64,000 bases of DNA, taken from Camelimonas fluminis. GTDB lineage: Bacteria; Pseudomonadota; Alphaproteobacteria; Rhizobiales; Beijerinckiaceae. The notes beneath the pieces are model-generated. The model worked only from the letters and a program-made list of their open reading frames with translations, had not been told where the DNA came from and did not search any database. The stretch spans positions 330,463 through 394,462 of the forward strand of contig NZ_BNCG01000002.1 of NCBI RefSeq assembly GCF_014656355.1, given 5' to 3'. How positions within the stretch are numbered: the first letter of the stretch is position 1; every line of letters begins with the position of its first letter. The position numbers and the translations under genes were made by a program. Shown piece after piece: positions 9,576 through 17,998 of this stretch.

Positions 9576-10411
9576 GCCTCTTTGCCTCCCCCAGCCTGGA
9601 CGCCGGCCTCGCCAACGCCGCCAAAGCGCCTGTCGCGCCGGGCGAACTCGGCGATGGCGGCGCTCAACGCCTCCCCGTCGAAATCAGGCCACAGCACGGG
9701 CGTGAACACATATTCTGAATAGGCCGTCTGCCAAGGCAGGAAGTTGGACGTGCGGATCTCGCCTGACGTGCGGATAACCAGGTCAGGATCAGGCATGCCG
9801 CCGGTATCGAGCATGCGGCTGACCAGTCCCTCGCAAACGTCCCCAGGCTTCAGTTGGCCAGCGACCGCCAGTTCAGCAATACGTCGCGCCACAGCGGTGA
9901 TTTCCTGCCGCCCGCCATAGTTGAACGCAACCACGAGGTTGAGCCCGGTGTTGTGCGCGGTGCGCTTCTCGGCTTCCTCAAGGATCGCGCAAACGTCGCC
10001 CTTCAACCCCTCCCGCTCGCCAATAAAGCGGATGCGAACGTTGATGCTCTCAAGATCAGCGAGATCGCGGCGAAAGAACAGGCGCAGCAGCCCCATGAGC
10101 GCGCCAACCTCTGCGGCTGGCCTGCGCCAGTTCTCCGAGGAAAACGAATATACCGTCAGATATTCGAGGCCGAGATCGACGGCCGCGCGGACCGTGCGCC
10201 GCAGCGCCTCGACGCCGCGCCGGTGGCCTTCGGCGCGCGGCAGACCACGGCGGGTCGCCCAGCGGCCATTGCCATCCATGATGATGGCGACATGGCGCAC
10301 CGCAGGCGTCGTGCCGGCATCCACGTCTCCGGACGGGGGCGTCGTCAAATTGTCACCTGCAACGCCCATGCGTCCCCCGAGCCGACCAGACATGGCCGGA
10401 GTGACCAGCAT
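9572..10411 (-). CDS. uppS: Di-trans,poly-cis-undecaprenyl diphosphate synthase UppS
   Basis: A cis-prenyltransferase of up to 279 residues. The signature [17 protein letters not shown] carries the catalytic Asp (about residue 46), and [20 protein letters not shown] binds isopentenyl diphosphate. It makes the C55 lipid carrier for peptidoglycan and polysaccharides. The first 35-40 residues before the conserved core are poorly conserved and the true start could be the ATG at 10393 or 10369. It overlaps cdsA by 4 bases. Confidence 0.95.
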   Translation of the reverse strand: MLVTPAMSGRLGGRMGVAGDNLTTPPSGDVDAGTTPAVRHVAIIMDGNGRWATRRGLPRAEGHRRGVEALRRTVRAAVDLGLEYLTVYSFSSENWRRPAAEVGALMGLLRLFFRRDLADLESINVRIRFIGEREGLKGDVCAILEEAEKRTAHNTGLNLVVAFNYGGRQEITAVARRIAELAVAGQLKPGDVCEGLVSRMLDTGGMPDPDLVIRTSGEIRTSNFLPWQTAYSEYVFTPVLWPDFDGEALSAAIAEFARRDRRFGGVGEAGVQAGGGKEA

Positions 10412-10545
10412 CTGGCCGACCCATGCCTCCGGCGGGACGGGCTCCCGCCTGCTTTACCATATCCCGCCTGTGACAGGCAGGCGCATCCGACGCCGGCGCG
10501 CTATCGTTACGCCGGGGAGCGGGCATTCCCCCTGGAAAACCCCCG

Positions 10546-11109
10546 TCAGACCTGCATGATTTCCTTTTCCTTGGTCGCGACGGTCTGGTCGGCCTCGGTC
10601 ACGGCCTGGTCGGTGGCCTTCTGCACCTGGTCGCCAAAGCGGGTCTGGTCGTCCTCGCTGATATCGCCAGCCTTTTCCAGCTTCTTCAGCAGGTCCATGC
10701 CGTCGCGGCGCACATGACGGATGGCCACCTTGGCCTCCTCGCCATATTTGTGCGCGACCTTGACCATCTCCTTGCGACGCTGCTCGTTCATCTCCGGAAT
10801 GCGCAGGCGGATGACCTGGCCTTCGGTGTTGGGATTGAGCCCAAGGTCCGACTCGCGGATCGCCTTTTCAACCGCGCTGACCATACCGCGATCCCAGACC
10901 TGGACGCTGAGCAGGCGCGGCTCCGGCACCGAAATCGTCGCCACCTGGCTGATCGGTGTCGCGGCGCCGTAAGCGTCAACCGAGATCGGATCGAGCAGGT
11001 TTGAGGACGCGCGGCCGGTGCGCAGGCTCGCCAGGTCATGGCGCAGCGCATTGATGGCGCCGGTCATGCGGCGCTTGATGTCTTCAAGATCGAAATTCGC
11101 GGTCGTCAT
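10546..11109 (-). CDS. frr: Ribosome recycling factor Frr
   Basis: A 187-residue RRF of normal length (about 185). It has the typical [20 protein letters not shown] near the start, then [12 protein letters not shown] and the long helices around [23 protein letters not shown], with EF-G, splits the post-termination ribosome. It lies between pyrH and uppS, as in nearly all proteobacteria. Confidence 0.98.
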   Translation of the reverse strand: MTTANFDLEDIKRRMTGAINALRHDLASLRTGRASSNLLDPISVDAYGAATPISQVATISVPEPRLLSVQVWDRGMVSAVEKAIRESDLGLNPNTEGQVIRLRIPEMNEQRRKEMVKVAHKYGEEAKVAIRHVRRDGMDLLKKLEKAGDISEDDQTRFGDQVQKATDQAVTEADQTVATKEKEIMQV

Positions 11110-11288
11110 ATGTCTCGCCCTGGCAATCGGTTTGGTTCAGTGGCGTCGCCCGTGGCGCGCCAGGCGGAAGAGGCGGCGACGCCGTCCCCACCCCGGACAG
11201 ATGGCAGCTTCATAGCGGCTTTACGCGCCGCACGCGAGCATCGCGCGGCAGGAAACGAAAACCGCAAACGAAAAACCGCCCCAGCGCC

Positions 11289-11999
11289 TTATTGCGGCGC
11301 GACCAGCGTGAAGGCGCCCTCGCCGCGCAACGCGGCGCAAATGGCGCCCGGCTTGTGCAGCGAAAACACCAGGATGCTGAGCCCGCTGTCGCGCGCCAGG
11401 GCAAAGGCCGCCGTGTCCATCACCTTCAGGTCGCGGGCGATGGCCTCCGCATGGGTCAGCCGGTCGAAGCGGATGGCCTGCGGATTGGCGCGCGGGTCGG
11501 AATCGTAGACGCCGTCTACGTTTGTGCCCTTCAGCAGCACATCGCATTCCAGCTCGGCGGCGCGCAGCGCCGCGCCGGTATCCGTCGTGAACCACGGGTT
11601 GCCGGTGCCGCCGCCCAACACCACCACCTTGCCATTGCCCAAATGGTCAATGGCGCGCCGGCGGGCGTAGCTCTCGCACAGCGCCGGCATGGCGATGGCG
11701 GACATGGCGCGGGCGGGAATGCCGGCCGCCTCGATGGCGTGCTCCAGCGCCAGGGCGTTCATCACCGTGCCCAGCATGCCGATCGAATCGCCCGCGTTGC
11801 GGGTGAGACCGCGCGAGAGGCCCTGGACGCCCCGGAAAAAATTGCCCCCGCCGACGACAATGGCGATCTCGAAGCCCAGGCGGTTGGCTTCGGCGATGTC
11901 GGCGGCGACCGCCGTAAGGGTCTCGCCATGCAGCCCCGACCCGTTCGGACCGGCGAGCGCCTCACCGGACAGCTTGAGCAGCGCGCGTTTAACCTGCAT
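11289..11999 (-). CDS. pyrH: UMP kinase PyrH
   Basis: A 236-residue amino-acid-kinase fold enzyme: RALLKLSGEALAG at the N-terminus, VVGGGNFFRGVQGLSRGL, then the UMP-binding GTGNPWFTTDTGAALRAAE. It phosphorylates UMP to UDP. The ATG at 11999 follows GGGGGA and matches the family length; the open frame continues to 12236 but that extension is not coding in character. A terminator between tsf and pyrH suggests it is at least partly transcribed from its own promoter. Confidence 0.97.
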   Translation of the reverse strand: MQVKRALLKLSGEALAGPNGSGLHGETLTAVAADIAEANRLGFEIAIVVGGGNFFRGVQGLSRGLTRNAGDSIGMLGTVMNALALEHAIEAAGIPARAMSAIAMPALCESYARRRAIDHLGNGKVVVLGGGTGNPWFTTDTGAALRAAELECDVLLKGTNVDGVYDSDPRANPQAIRFDRLTHAEAIARDLKVMDTAAFALARDSGLSILVFSLHKPGAICAALRGEGAFTLVAPQ

Positions 12000-12123
12000 G
12001 CGATCCCCCAAATTTCTGGACTGGTGGCCCGACGTTCTCCCGCCAGCCCGGCAAAGGGCGGGCGGGACAACGCCGTCACGATCTGGCGAAGCGGCTACGC
12101 CTCGCAAAAAAGGCTCTGATGCG

Positions 12124-12152
12124 CCAACCCCGGCCAAACGGGCCGGGGTTGG
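12124..12152 (-). terminator. Rho-independent terminator-like hairpin downstream of tsf
   Basis: A perfect 12-bp stem (CCAACCCCGGCC / GGCCGGGGTTGG) with a 5-base loop. On the minus strand it is followed about 14 bases later by TTTTTT. It lies in the 314-base tsf-pyrH spacer (12000-12313), in which no gene is seen, and would separate rpsB-tsf transcription from pyrH and the genes below it. Confidence 0.65.
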
Positions 12153-12313
12153 TAAAACCGGACGGTCACGGCGGCCCGATCGCAATTGTCGCGATCGGCC
12201 TGCAACCGAACCTGCGTTGGAAGCCAGCTGATCCATCAGATCAACATAGCCATCCAGATCATTGTCGCCGCGTCGATTTCAGTCGAACCAGGGCGGCGTC
12301 CGCCGGACGAAAA

Positions 12314-13237
12314 TCAGCCCTTGGCGGCGGCGGCGACTTCAGCAGCGAAGTCCGGAGCTTCTTCCTTCTCGATGCCGTCGCCCAGACCGTAACGCACGAA
12401 GCCCTTCAGGGCGACCGGCGCGCCAACCTTGCCTTCAGCCTCCTTCAGGACCTGGTTGATGGTCTTCGAGGGATCGTGGATGAACGGCTGCTCAACAAGG
12501 GTGTTCTCCTTGAAGTAGCTCTTCATGCCGCTCTCGACGATCTTCTCGAGCACGTTCTCGGGCTTGCCGGCGTTCTTGTCGCGCAGGATCGCCTTCTCGC
12601 GCTCCAGCACCTCCGCCGGGATCGACGCGGCGTCGAGGCCAGCCGGGCTGGTGGCGGCGACGTGCATGGCGATCTGACGACCGAGAGTCTCAAGCAGCGA
12701 GACGTCGCCGGTCGACTCCAGCGCGACCAGCACGCCGATCTTGCCAAGGCCCTCGCCGGCGGCGTTGTGGACGTAAGTGGCGATGAAGCCGCTGTTCACA
12801 TGCAGACGGTCGACGCGGCGCAGGTTCATGTTCTCGCCGATGGTGGCGATCAGGTCCTGCAGGCGATCCTTGATGGTGACGCTCTCACCCGGAAAATGGG
12901 CGGCTTCGAGGTTGGCCAGCGTGCCGTCGCCATTGAGGGCGATCTTGGCGGCTTCACGGGCGAACGCCTGGAAGCTGTCGTTGCGGGCGACGAAGTCGGT
13001 CTCGGAGTTCACCTCGACAATCGCGGCGGTCTTGCCCGACGACTCAACGGCGACCAGACCTTCGGCGGCGACGCGGCCGGCCTTCTTAGCGGCCTTGGAC
13101 AGACCCTTCTTGCGCAGCCAGTCAACCGCGGCCTCGATGTCGCCGCCGGTCTCGTTGAGCGCCGACTTGCAGTCCATCATGCCCGCGCCGGTCTTCTCAC
13201 GAAGCTCTTTCACCATTGCGGCTGTAATGTTCGACAT
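12314..13237 (-). CDS. tsf: Elongation factor Ts
   Basis: A 307-residue EF-Ts. The EF-Tu-binding N-terminus VKELREKTGAGMMDCKSALN is followed by the VNSETDFVARND signature and the usual C-terminal dimerisation region. EF-Ts recycles EF-Tu-GDP. Length is typical for alphaproteobacteria. It follows rpsB across a 260-base spacer that holds a palindromic repeat copy and a small hairpin. Confidence 0.98.
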   Translation of the reverse strand: MSNITAAMVKELREKTGAGMMDCKSALNETGGDIEAAVDWLRKKGLSKAAKKAGRVAAEGLVAVESSGKTAAIVEVNSETDFVARNDSFQAFAREAAKIALNGDGTLANLEAAHFPGESVTIKDRLQDLIATIGENMNLRRVDRLHVNSGFIATYVHNAAGEGLGKIGVLVALESTGDVSLLETLGRQIAMHVAATSPAGLDAASIPAEVLEREKAILRDKNAGKPENVLEKIVESGMKSYFKENTLVEQPFIHDPSKTINQVLKEAEGKVGAPVALKGFVRYGLGDGIEKEEAPDFAAEVAAAAKG

Positions 13238-13280
13238 GGTCGTCCCCTGAAAATATGGCCCGGAACATGCGTCCGGCCCG

Positions 13281-13337
13281 GAGCATTTTCAAGCGCGGCC
13301 GACGCAGTCGCGCCAAAGAAAATGCGTGAAATCAAAA
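13281..13337 (+). repeat. Dispersed GAGCATTTTC-type palindromic repeat, rpsB-tsf spacer
   Basis: Reads GAGCATTTTCAAGCG at the left and AAAGAAAATGCGTGAAATCA at the right, with GCGGCC/GTCGCGCC between. GCATTTTC pairs imperfectly with GAAAATGC. Same family as the copies at 238 and 38474. Confidence 0.65.
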
Positions 13338-13394
13338 ACCTGGGCGCCATCGCAACCTTGCCAGAAGCAAAGCCCAAACCCAAGACAGGCAGAA

Positions 13395-13417
13395 CCCGGC
13401 GTCGATGAAACGCCGGG
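13395..13417 (-). terminator. Hairpin between rpsB and tsf (possible attenuator)
   Basis: Perfect 8-bp stem CCCGGCGT/ACGCCGGG with a 7-base loop, about 80 bases downstream of the rpsB stop on the minus strand. No strong T run follows, so it would at most attenuate or protect RNA ends. Confidence 0.4.
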
Positions 13418-13497
13418 CCGATCAGTTTCAAAGCTCCCGCCAGACGGCCATCAGACCGCCCGGACGGATCGCTCCAGAGACGTCAACCAGACCGCGA

Positions 13498-14514
13498 TCA
13501 GGCGGCTTCGACGAGCGCGCGCGCCTGGGAAACCCAGTTATCGCGCTGGATGCGACCATTGAGCTTCAGCTCGGTGTCGAGACGGGCGACATCAGCGTCC
13601 TTCAGGGCGCCGATCTGCCAGTAGTGGAAGACGCCGCCTTCGTTCAGCTTGGCTTCCAGCTCAGGGCCAACGCCGTGCAGCTTGGTGAGATCGTCCGGCG
13701 CGCCGCGCGGAGCGGCCAGCACCTCGAAGACCTCGTCAGCGAAAGCTTCAGGAGCCTCGGCAACGCCAAGATCCTCAGCGGCCGGAGCTTCATCAGCGCC
13801 CTGGTCGAAGCCCATGTCGCTGGCGCCGCGGGAAATGCCGTCGATGGCGGCGCGGGCGACCAGGTCGCAGTACAGCTGAATGGCGCGGCCGGCGTCGTCG
13901 TTACCCGGAACCGGATAGGTGATGCCATCCGGATCGCAGTTGGTGTCGACGATGGCGACGACCGGAATGCCCAGACGACGGGCTTCCTTGATCGCCAGCT
14001 GCTCCTTGTTGGTGTCAATGATGAACAGCAGGTCGGGCGTGCCGCCCATGTCCTTGATGCCGCCCAGCGCCTTCTCGAGCTTCTCCTGCTCGCGCGACAG
14101 CATCAGACGCTCTTTCTTGGTCAGCGCCTGGGCGGCGCCGCCGGAAAGCATTTCGTCGAGCTTGCGCAGACGCTGGATGGAGCCGGCGATGGTCTTCCAG
14201 TTGGTGAGCATGCCGCCGAGCCAGCGGGAGTTCACGAAGTACTGGGCCGAATTACGGGCCGATTCAGCGATGGAATCGGCAGCCTGGCGCTTGGTGCCCA
14301 CGAACAGCACGCGACCGCCAGCAGCGACGGTGTCGGAAACCGCCTGCAGGGCGCGGTGCAGCATCGGCACCGACTGGGCCAGGTCGATGATGTGAATGTT
14401 GTTGCGCACGCCGAAGATGTACTCGCTCATCTTCGGGTTCCAACGGTGGGCCTGGTGGCCGAAGTGAGCGCCAGCTTCGAGCAGCTGACGCATGGTGAAT
14501 TCAGGAAGCGCCAT
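13498..14514 (-). CDS. rpsB: 30S ribosomal protein S2 with C-terminal helix-hairpin-helix-like extension
   Basis: A 338-residue S2. The core (about 1-231) opens [20 protein letters not shown] and contains [13 protein letters not shown] and [20 protein letters not shown]. Beyond the usual end it continues with an acidic linker (about 232-272) and a domain at 274-335, [20 protein letters not shown] onward, resembling the helix-hairpin-helix-like modules fused to some alphaproteobacterial ribosomal proteins. The E. coli protein has 241 residues. The ATG at 14514 follows CCGGAG; the frame runs on to 14652 but the conserved start is clear. S2 binds the 30S body-head junction. Confidence 0.97.
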   Translation of the reverse strand: MALPEFTMRQLLEAGAHFGHQAHRWNPKMSEYIFGVRNNIHIIDLAQSVPMLHRALQAVSDTVAAGGRVLFVGTKRQAADSIAESARNSAQYFVNSRWLGGMLTNWKTIAGSIQRLRKLDEMLSGGAAQALTKKERLMLSREQEKLEKALGGIKDMGGTPDLLFIIDTNKEQLAIKEARRLGIPVVAIVDTNCDPDGITYPVPGNDDAGRAIQLYCDLVARAAIDGISRGASDMGFDQGADEAPAAEDLGVAEAPEAFADEVFEVLAAPRGAPDDLTKLHGVGPELEAKLNEGGVFHYWQIGALKDADVARLDTELKLNGRIQRDNWVSQARALVEAA

Positions 14515-14631
14515 GATATATTCTCCGGTTATACCTCCGTGGAGCCGAGAAGACCGCAAGCCTGAAAAGCCGCGATCACCGGACAGCCCATTAGGGTCAT
14601 GGGCAAGAACTCCACGTGTGGGATGGCGCGG

Positions 14632-14660
14632 CTTATAGGCGCCGGGCGCCAATTAGGCAA
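14632..14660 (-). promoter_or_regulatory. Predicted sigma-70-type promoter of rpsB-tsf
   Basis: On the minus strand TTGCCT, a 17-base spacer, then TATAAG. The spacer contains the GC palindrome GGCGCCCGGCGCC. It would give a leader of roughly 110 bases before the rpsB ATG at 14514. Confidence 0.55.
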
Positions 14661-15041
14661 GTGTCAGGAGGACGCGCCGGCGCAGAAACTGCCGAAAAAT
14701 GCGACGGCCGCCGCACTTTCCGCCATGGCGGTGGAACACAGCGCCGTGGGCCGGGCGCATCGCCAGCGTGACACCCCGCAAATATGCCGCAGGCAGCTGG
14801 CTGCCACGCGGTGCGGCCGGTCGACAAGACGGACGGCGCGGGCGAAAACTGCCATCTGAATCGGGCCCGGAGAGAATCGCCGCGGCGATGCTCAGGGCAA
14901 TCTCCACAGACCGTCGCCAGGCCGGCGGGCGGGCGCCGTCCCGCCCTGGCCAGAGCGTTCGCAGTGAATCGCCTGCTGCGGGGCTCCTGGGCCCTTCCCG
15001 GCCAACATTCCGTTACGACGCAGAGCATCCGGACATCCGAC
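14661..15041. other. Divergent spacer rpsB / DUF815 ATPase
   Basis: About 380 bases without a supportable gene. The open frame of the plus-strand ATPase extends back into it, but the conserved protein starts at 15042. Upstream activity for rpsB probably lies at its left end. Confidence 0.5.
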
Positions 15042-15983
15042 ATGACTGAAGGTCACGACGAACAGCATCCGTCACAAACTTCCTGGGGGGCATTCGCCGC
15101 CGCGCTCGCCCAGGCTGGCGCGCCGGAAGCGCTCAACCGCATCGCCGCGGCGCTGGAGCGCGCCTGGCCGGAACCGCCCCCGGTCGCCGATTATGACAGC
15201 GCCGACGCGTTTGTCTGGCACGCCGCGCCGCCGCGCCTGGCCCCGGTTCCGCACGTCAACCGGGTTGACATGGTGCTGCTGCAGGGCGTCGACCGGGCGC
15301 GCGACCAGCTTCAGGACAACACCACGCGCTTCGCCGGCGGCCTGCCCGCCAACAACGCCTTGCTGTGGGGCGCGCGCGGCATGGGCAAATCCTCGCTGGT
15401 CAAGGCAGTGCACGCCGCCATCAACAATGGCGACGGCCGCCCAAGGATCGGCGACGACCGGCTGAAACTGATCGAGATTCATCGCGAGGACATCGCCAGC
15501 CTCCCGGTGCTGATGAACATCCTCCGTGAGACGCCATACCGTTTCATCGTGTTCTGCGATGACCTTTCGTTCGATTCCGACGACACCTCCTACAAATCGC
15601 TGAAGGCGGCGCTCGACGGCGGCATCGAGGGACGGCCGCGCAACGTGCTGTTCTACGCCACCTCCAACCGCCGGCACCTGTTGCCGCGCGACATGATGGA
15701 GAACGAGCGCTCAACCGCCATCAATCCCGGCGAGGCGGTGGAAGAGAAGGTCTCGCTCTCCGACCGTTTTGGCCTGTGGCTTGGCTTCCACAAGTGCAGC
15801 CAGGACGAATACCTCGCCATGGTCGATGGCTATGTCAGGCACTACGGCCTTGCCATCGATCCGGCCGACTTGCGCCGCGACGCGCTGGAATGGGCGACGA
15901 CGCGAGGCTATCGTTCCGGCCGTACGGCCTGGCAGTACATCCAGGACCTTGCCGGACGGCTCGGCCGGACGCTGGAGACCTGA
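15042..15983 (+). CDS. DUF815-family AAA-type ATPase
   Basis: A 313-residue protein. The Walker A motif GARGMGKSS is at about 110-118 and a Walker B-like FIVFCDDLSF follows around 170; YKSLKAALDGGIEGRP and FYATSNRRHLLPRD are characteristic of the DUF815 (YifB/AAA-like) family. Members are conserved in alphaproteobacteria but their role is not established. The ATG at 15042 is preferred; the frame is open from 14784 without coding character. In many relatives this gene is next to the M23 lipoprotein gene, from which it is separated here by two genes. Confidence 0.9.
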   Translation: MTEGHDEQHPSQTSWGAFAAALAQAGAPEALNRIAAALERAWPEPPPVADYDSADAFVWHAAPPRLAPVPHVNRVDMVLLQGVDRARDQLQDNTTRFAGGLPANNALLWGARGMGKSSLVKAVHAAINNGDGRPRIGDDRLKLIEIHREDIASLPVLMNILRETPYRFIVFCDDLSFDSDDTSYKSLKAALDGGIEGRPRNVLFYATSNRRHLLPRDMMENERSTAINPGEAVEEKVSLSDRFGLWLGFHKCSQDEYLAMVDGYVRHYGLAIDPADLRRDALEWATTRGYRSGRTAWQYIQDLAGRLGRTLET

Positions 15984-16007
15984 GCCACCGCCTGAACGGA
16001 GGGAACC

Positions 16008-16640
16008 ATGCGGATTGCCCTGCTTGTTTATGATGGCATGACGGCGCTGGACGCCGTGGGGCCGTATGATTCCCTGTCGCGGTTGCCCGAAGCCGACATC
16101 GTCACGGCGTCGCCGGATGGCGGCCCGGCCACCTGCGGCGGCGGCATCGTCATCCAGGCGGCGGCGGCGCTGGCCGATGTGGACGCTGCCGACGTGCTGA
16201 TCGTCCCCGGCGGCATGGCCTCCGCCTTGCGCGCCATGCTGGGCGACGGCGCCGTAATGGACTGGTTGCGCCGCATCGACCAGACCAGCCGCTACACCTG
16301 TTCCGTGTGCACCGGCGCCCTGCTGCTCGCATCGGCCGGGGTGCTTCGCAACCGGACAGCGGCGACGCACTGGCGGGCCCATGACGCGCTGACCGCGCTG
16401 GGCGCCACGCCCGCCACGGATCGCGTGCATGTGGACGGCAAATATCTGACGTCCGGCGGCGTCACCGCCGGCATCGACATGGGCCTCGCGCTCTGCGGCC
16501 TGCTCGTGGGGCGTGAACTGGGCGAAGCCATCGAACTCAGCATGCATTATGCGCCGCAGCCGCCGTTCGGAACCGGCGATCCCGCGACGGCGTTGACGCC
16601 GGCGCGACGGAAGCTGATTGAGGAGCGGCTTCGCAACTGA
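16008..16640 (+). CDS. DJ-1/PfpI family protein, isocyanide hydratase-like
   Basis: A 210-residue protein with the DJ-1/PfpI fold. The nucleophile elbow CSVCTGALLLASAGVL (Cys about 101) followed by TAATHWRAH, and the N-terminal GMTALDAVGPYD, match the cyclohexyl-isocyanide hydratase branch rather than the PfpI proteases. The substrate here cannot be fixed. It starts 24 bases after the ATPase with GGAGGG upstream (15999-16004), so the two may be co-transcribed. Confidence 0.85.
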   Translation: MRIALLVYDGMTALDAVGPYDSLSRLPEADIVTASPDGGPATCGGGIVIQAAAALADVDAADVLIVPGGMASALRAMLGDGAVMDWLRRIDQTSRYTCSVCTGALLLASAGVLRNRTAATHWRAHDALTALGATPATDRVHVDGKYLTSGGVTAGIDMGLALCGLLVGRELGEAIELSMHYAPQPPFGTGDPATALTPARRKLIEERLRN

Positions 16641-16734
16641 GCCCGGCGCTTTCCCGACGGGAAGCGTCGCGCCAAACGATCAAACAAACGATTGACCGGC
16701 GCAGAACGCCGCCAACTGTTTATGGGAGTGAATG

Positions 16735-17751
16735 ATGAAAGCCTGGCAGCTTCAGGACGCCTCCGGCCTCGACGGCCTGCGCAAGGTGGAGATCGACCGG
16801 CCAACGCCCGGACGCGGCGAGGTGCTGGTGCGCATCAACGCCGTCTCGCTGAACTACCGCGACCTCATCACGGTGCGCGGCGGCTATGGCTCGCGGCAGA
16901 AGTTTCCGCTGATCCCGGTGTCCGACGGCGCCGGCGTCATCGCCGGGGTCGGCCCCGGCGTGCGCGGGTGGAAGGAAGGCGACCGGGTCATCGGCTCGTT
17001 CTTCGAGAACTGGCACGGCGGCGAGGCCAGCGCCGAGAAGATGGCGGCGGCGCTGGGCGGCTCGGTTGACGGCGTATTGTGTGAGTATCGGGTGTTCCCG
17101 GCGCATGCGGTGGTGGCGTCGCCAGCGCACCTCAGCGACGCCGAAGCAGCCTGCCTGCCCTGCGCCGCGCTCACGGCCTGGAGCGCCGTGGTGAAATGCG
17201 GCCAGGTAAAGCCCGGCGACACCGTGCTGACCCAGGGCACCGGCGGCGTTTCACTGTTCGCGCTGCAATTCGCCAAACTGGCCGGCGCCCGCGTCATCGC
17301 CACCTCGTCCAGCGACGCCAAGATCGAACGGCTGAAGACGCTCGGCGCCGATGAAACCATCAATTATCGCGAAACGCCGGAATGGGGGAAGCTGGCCCGC
17401 GTGCTGACCGGCGGACGCGGCGTGGACATCGTCGTGGAAGTGGGCGGCGTCGGCACCCTCAACGAGTCGATCCGGTCGCTCCGCATTGGCGGCATGATCG
17501 GCTTCATCGGCGTGCTGGCGGGCGAAGCAAGGCAGGAGCCGCGCCTGCCGCTGATGGTGATGCAGCAGCAGCGCCTTCAGGGCGTCACCGTGGGCTCCAT
17601 TGACGATCTGAAGTCCATGTGCGGCGCCATCATGCAGAACCAGTTGAAGCCAATGCTGGATCGCACGTTCAGCTTCGATGAAGCGCCCGAGGCCTTCCGT
17701 CATATGTCGAGCGGCGCCCATTTCGGCAAGGTGGCGATCGCCATCGGTTAA
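16735..17751 (+). CDS. Zinc-type MDR alcohol dehydrogenase / NAD(P)H:quinone oxidoreductase-like protein
   Basis: A 338-residue medium-chain dehydrogenase. N-terminal GroES-like domain with GRGEVLVRINAVSLNYRDLI; Rossmann domain with the nucleotide loop LTQGTGGVSLFALQFAK and a VEVGGVGTLNESIRSL segment. It lacks an obvious structural-zinc cysteine cluster. Substrate is unknown; family members reduce quinones or alkenals with NAD(P)H. Two ATGs occur in tandem (16732 and 16735); the second is 6 bases after GGGAG. Confidence 0.88.
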   Translation: MKAWQLQDASGLDGLRKVEIDRPTPGRGEVLVRINAVSLNYRDLITVRGGYGSRQKFPLIPVSDGAGVIAGVGPGVRGWKEGDRVIGSFFENWHGGEASAEKMAAALGGSVDGVLCEYRVFPAHAVVASPAHLSDAEAACLPCAALTAWSAVVKCGQVKPGDTVLTQGTGGVSLFALQFAKLAGARVIATSSSDAKIERLKTLGADETINYRETPEWGKLARVLTGGRGVDIVVEVGGVGTLNESIRSLRIGGMIGFIGVLAGEARQEPRLPLMVMQQQRLQGVTVGSIDDLKSMCGAIMQNQLKPMLDRTFSFDEAPEAFRHMSSGAHFGKVAIAIG

Positions 17752-17789
17752 CGCCCGCCGTTGCGCCTGACTTGCAGGCTCGGGTCTTG

Positions 17790-17820
17790 CCGGGTCTGGT
17801 CTTGCTGGGTCTGGTGAAGC
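17790..17820. repeat. Imperfect 15-bp tandem repeat
   Basis: Two adjoining units CGGGTCTGGTCTTGC and TGGGTCTGGTGAAGC, preceded by a partial unit CGGGTCTTGC. It lies in the spacer after the oxidoreductase gene, in a 247-base convergent region without a gene. Confidence 0.5.
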
Positions 17821-17944
17821 GGTTTTGCAGAAGAAGCCCTGGCGGCGCCAGGGGCGTGCGTCGCGGCAATTTGGGCTGTGCGGATCGCCGATGCGCCAGC
17901 GTCCTTGCGCTCTGGCGCGAGGCTCAATTTTTCAACTTAAAAAG

Positions 17945-17982
17945 CAGAAAACGCCCCGGGGAGGGATCCGGGGCGTTTTCTG
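17945..17982. terminator. Bidirectional rho-independent terminator (lppB / oxidoreductase)
   Basis: Perfect 15-bp stem CAGAAAACGCCCCGG / CCGGGGCGTTTTCTG with an 8-base loop. On the minus strand it is followed by CTTTTTAAG, placing it 17 bases after the lppB stop. On the plus strand TTTC follows, so it may also end the convergent plus-strand transcript. Confidence 0.85.
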
Positions 17983-17998
17983 TTTCTCCGGTGGGGTC

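Noticed and set aside
11999-12236. N-terminal extension of PyrH
   Set aside because: Non-conserved Arg/Ser/Gly-rich sequence that runs through the tsf terminator; the ATG at 11999 has the ribosome binding site and family start.
16008-16640. PfpI-type intracellular protease
   Set aside because: The sequence around the nucleophile (CTGALLLASAGVL then ATHW) fits the isocyanide hydratase branch better.
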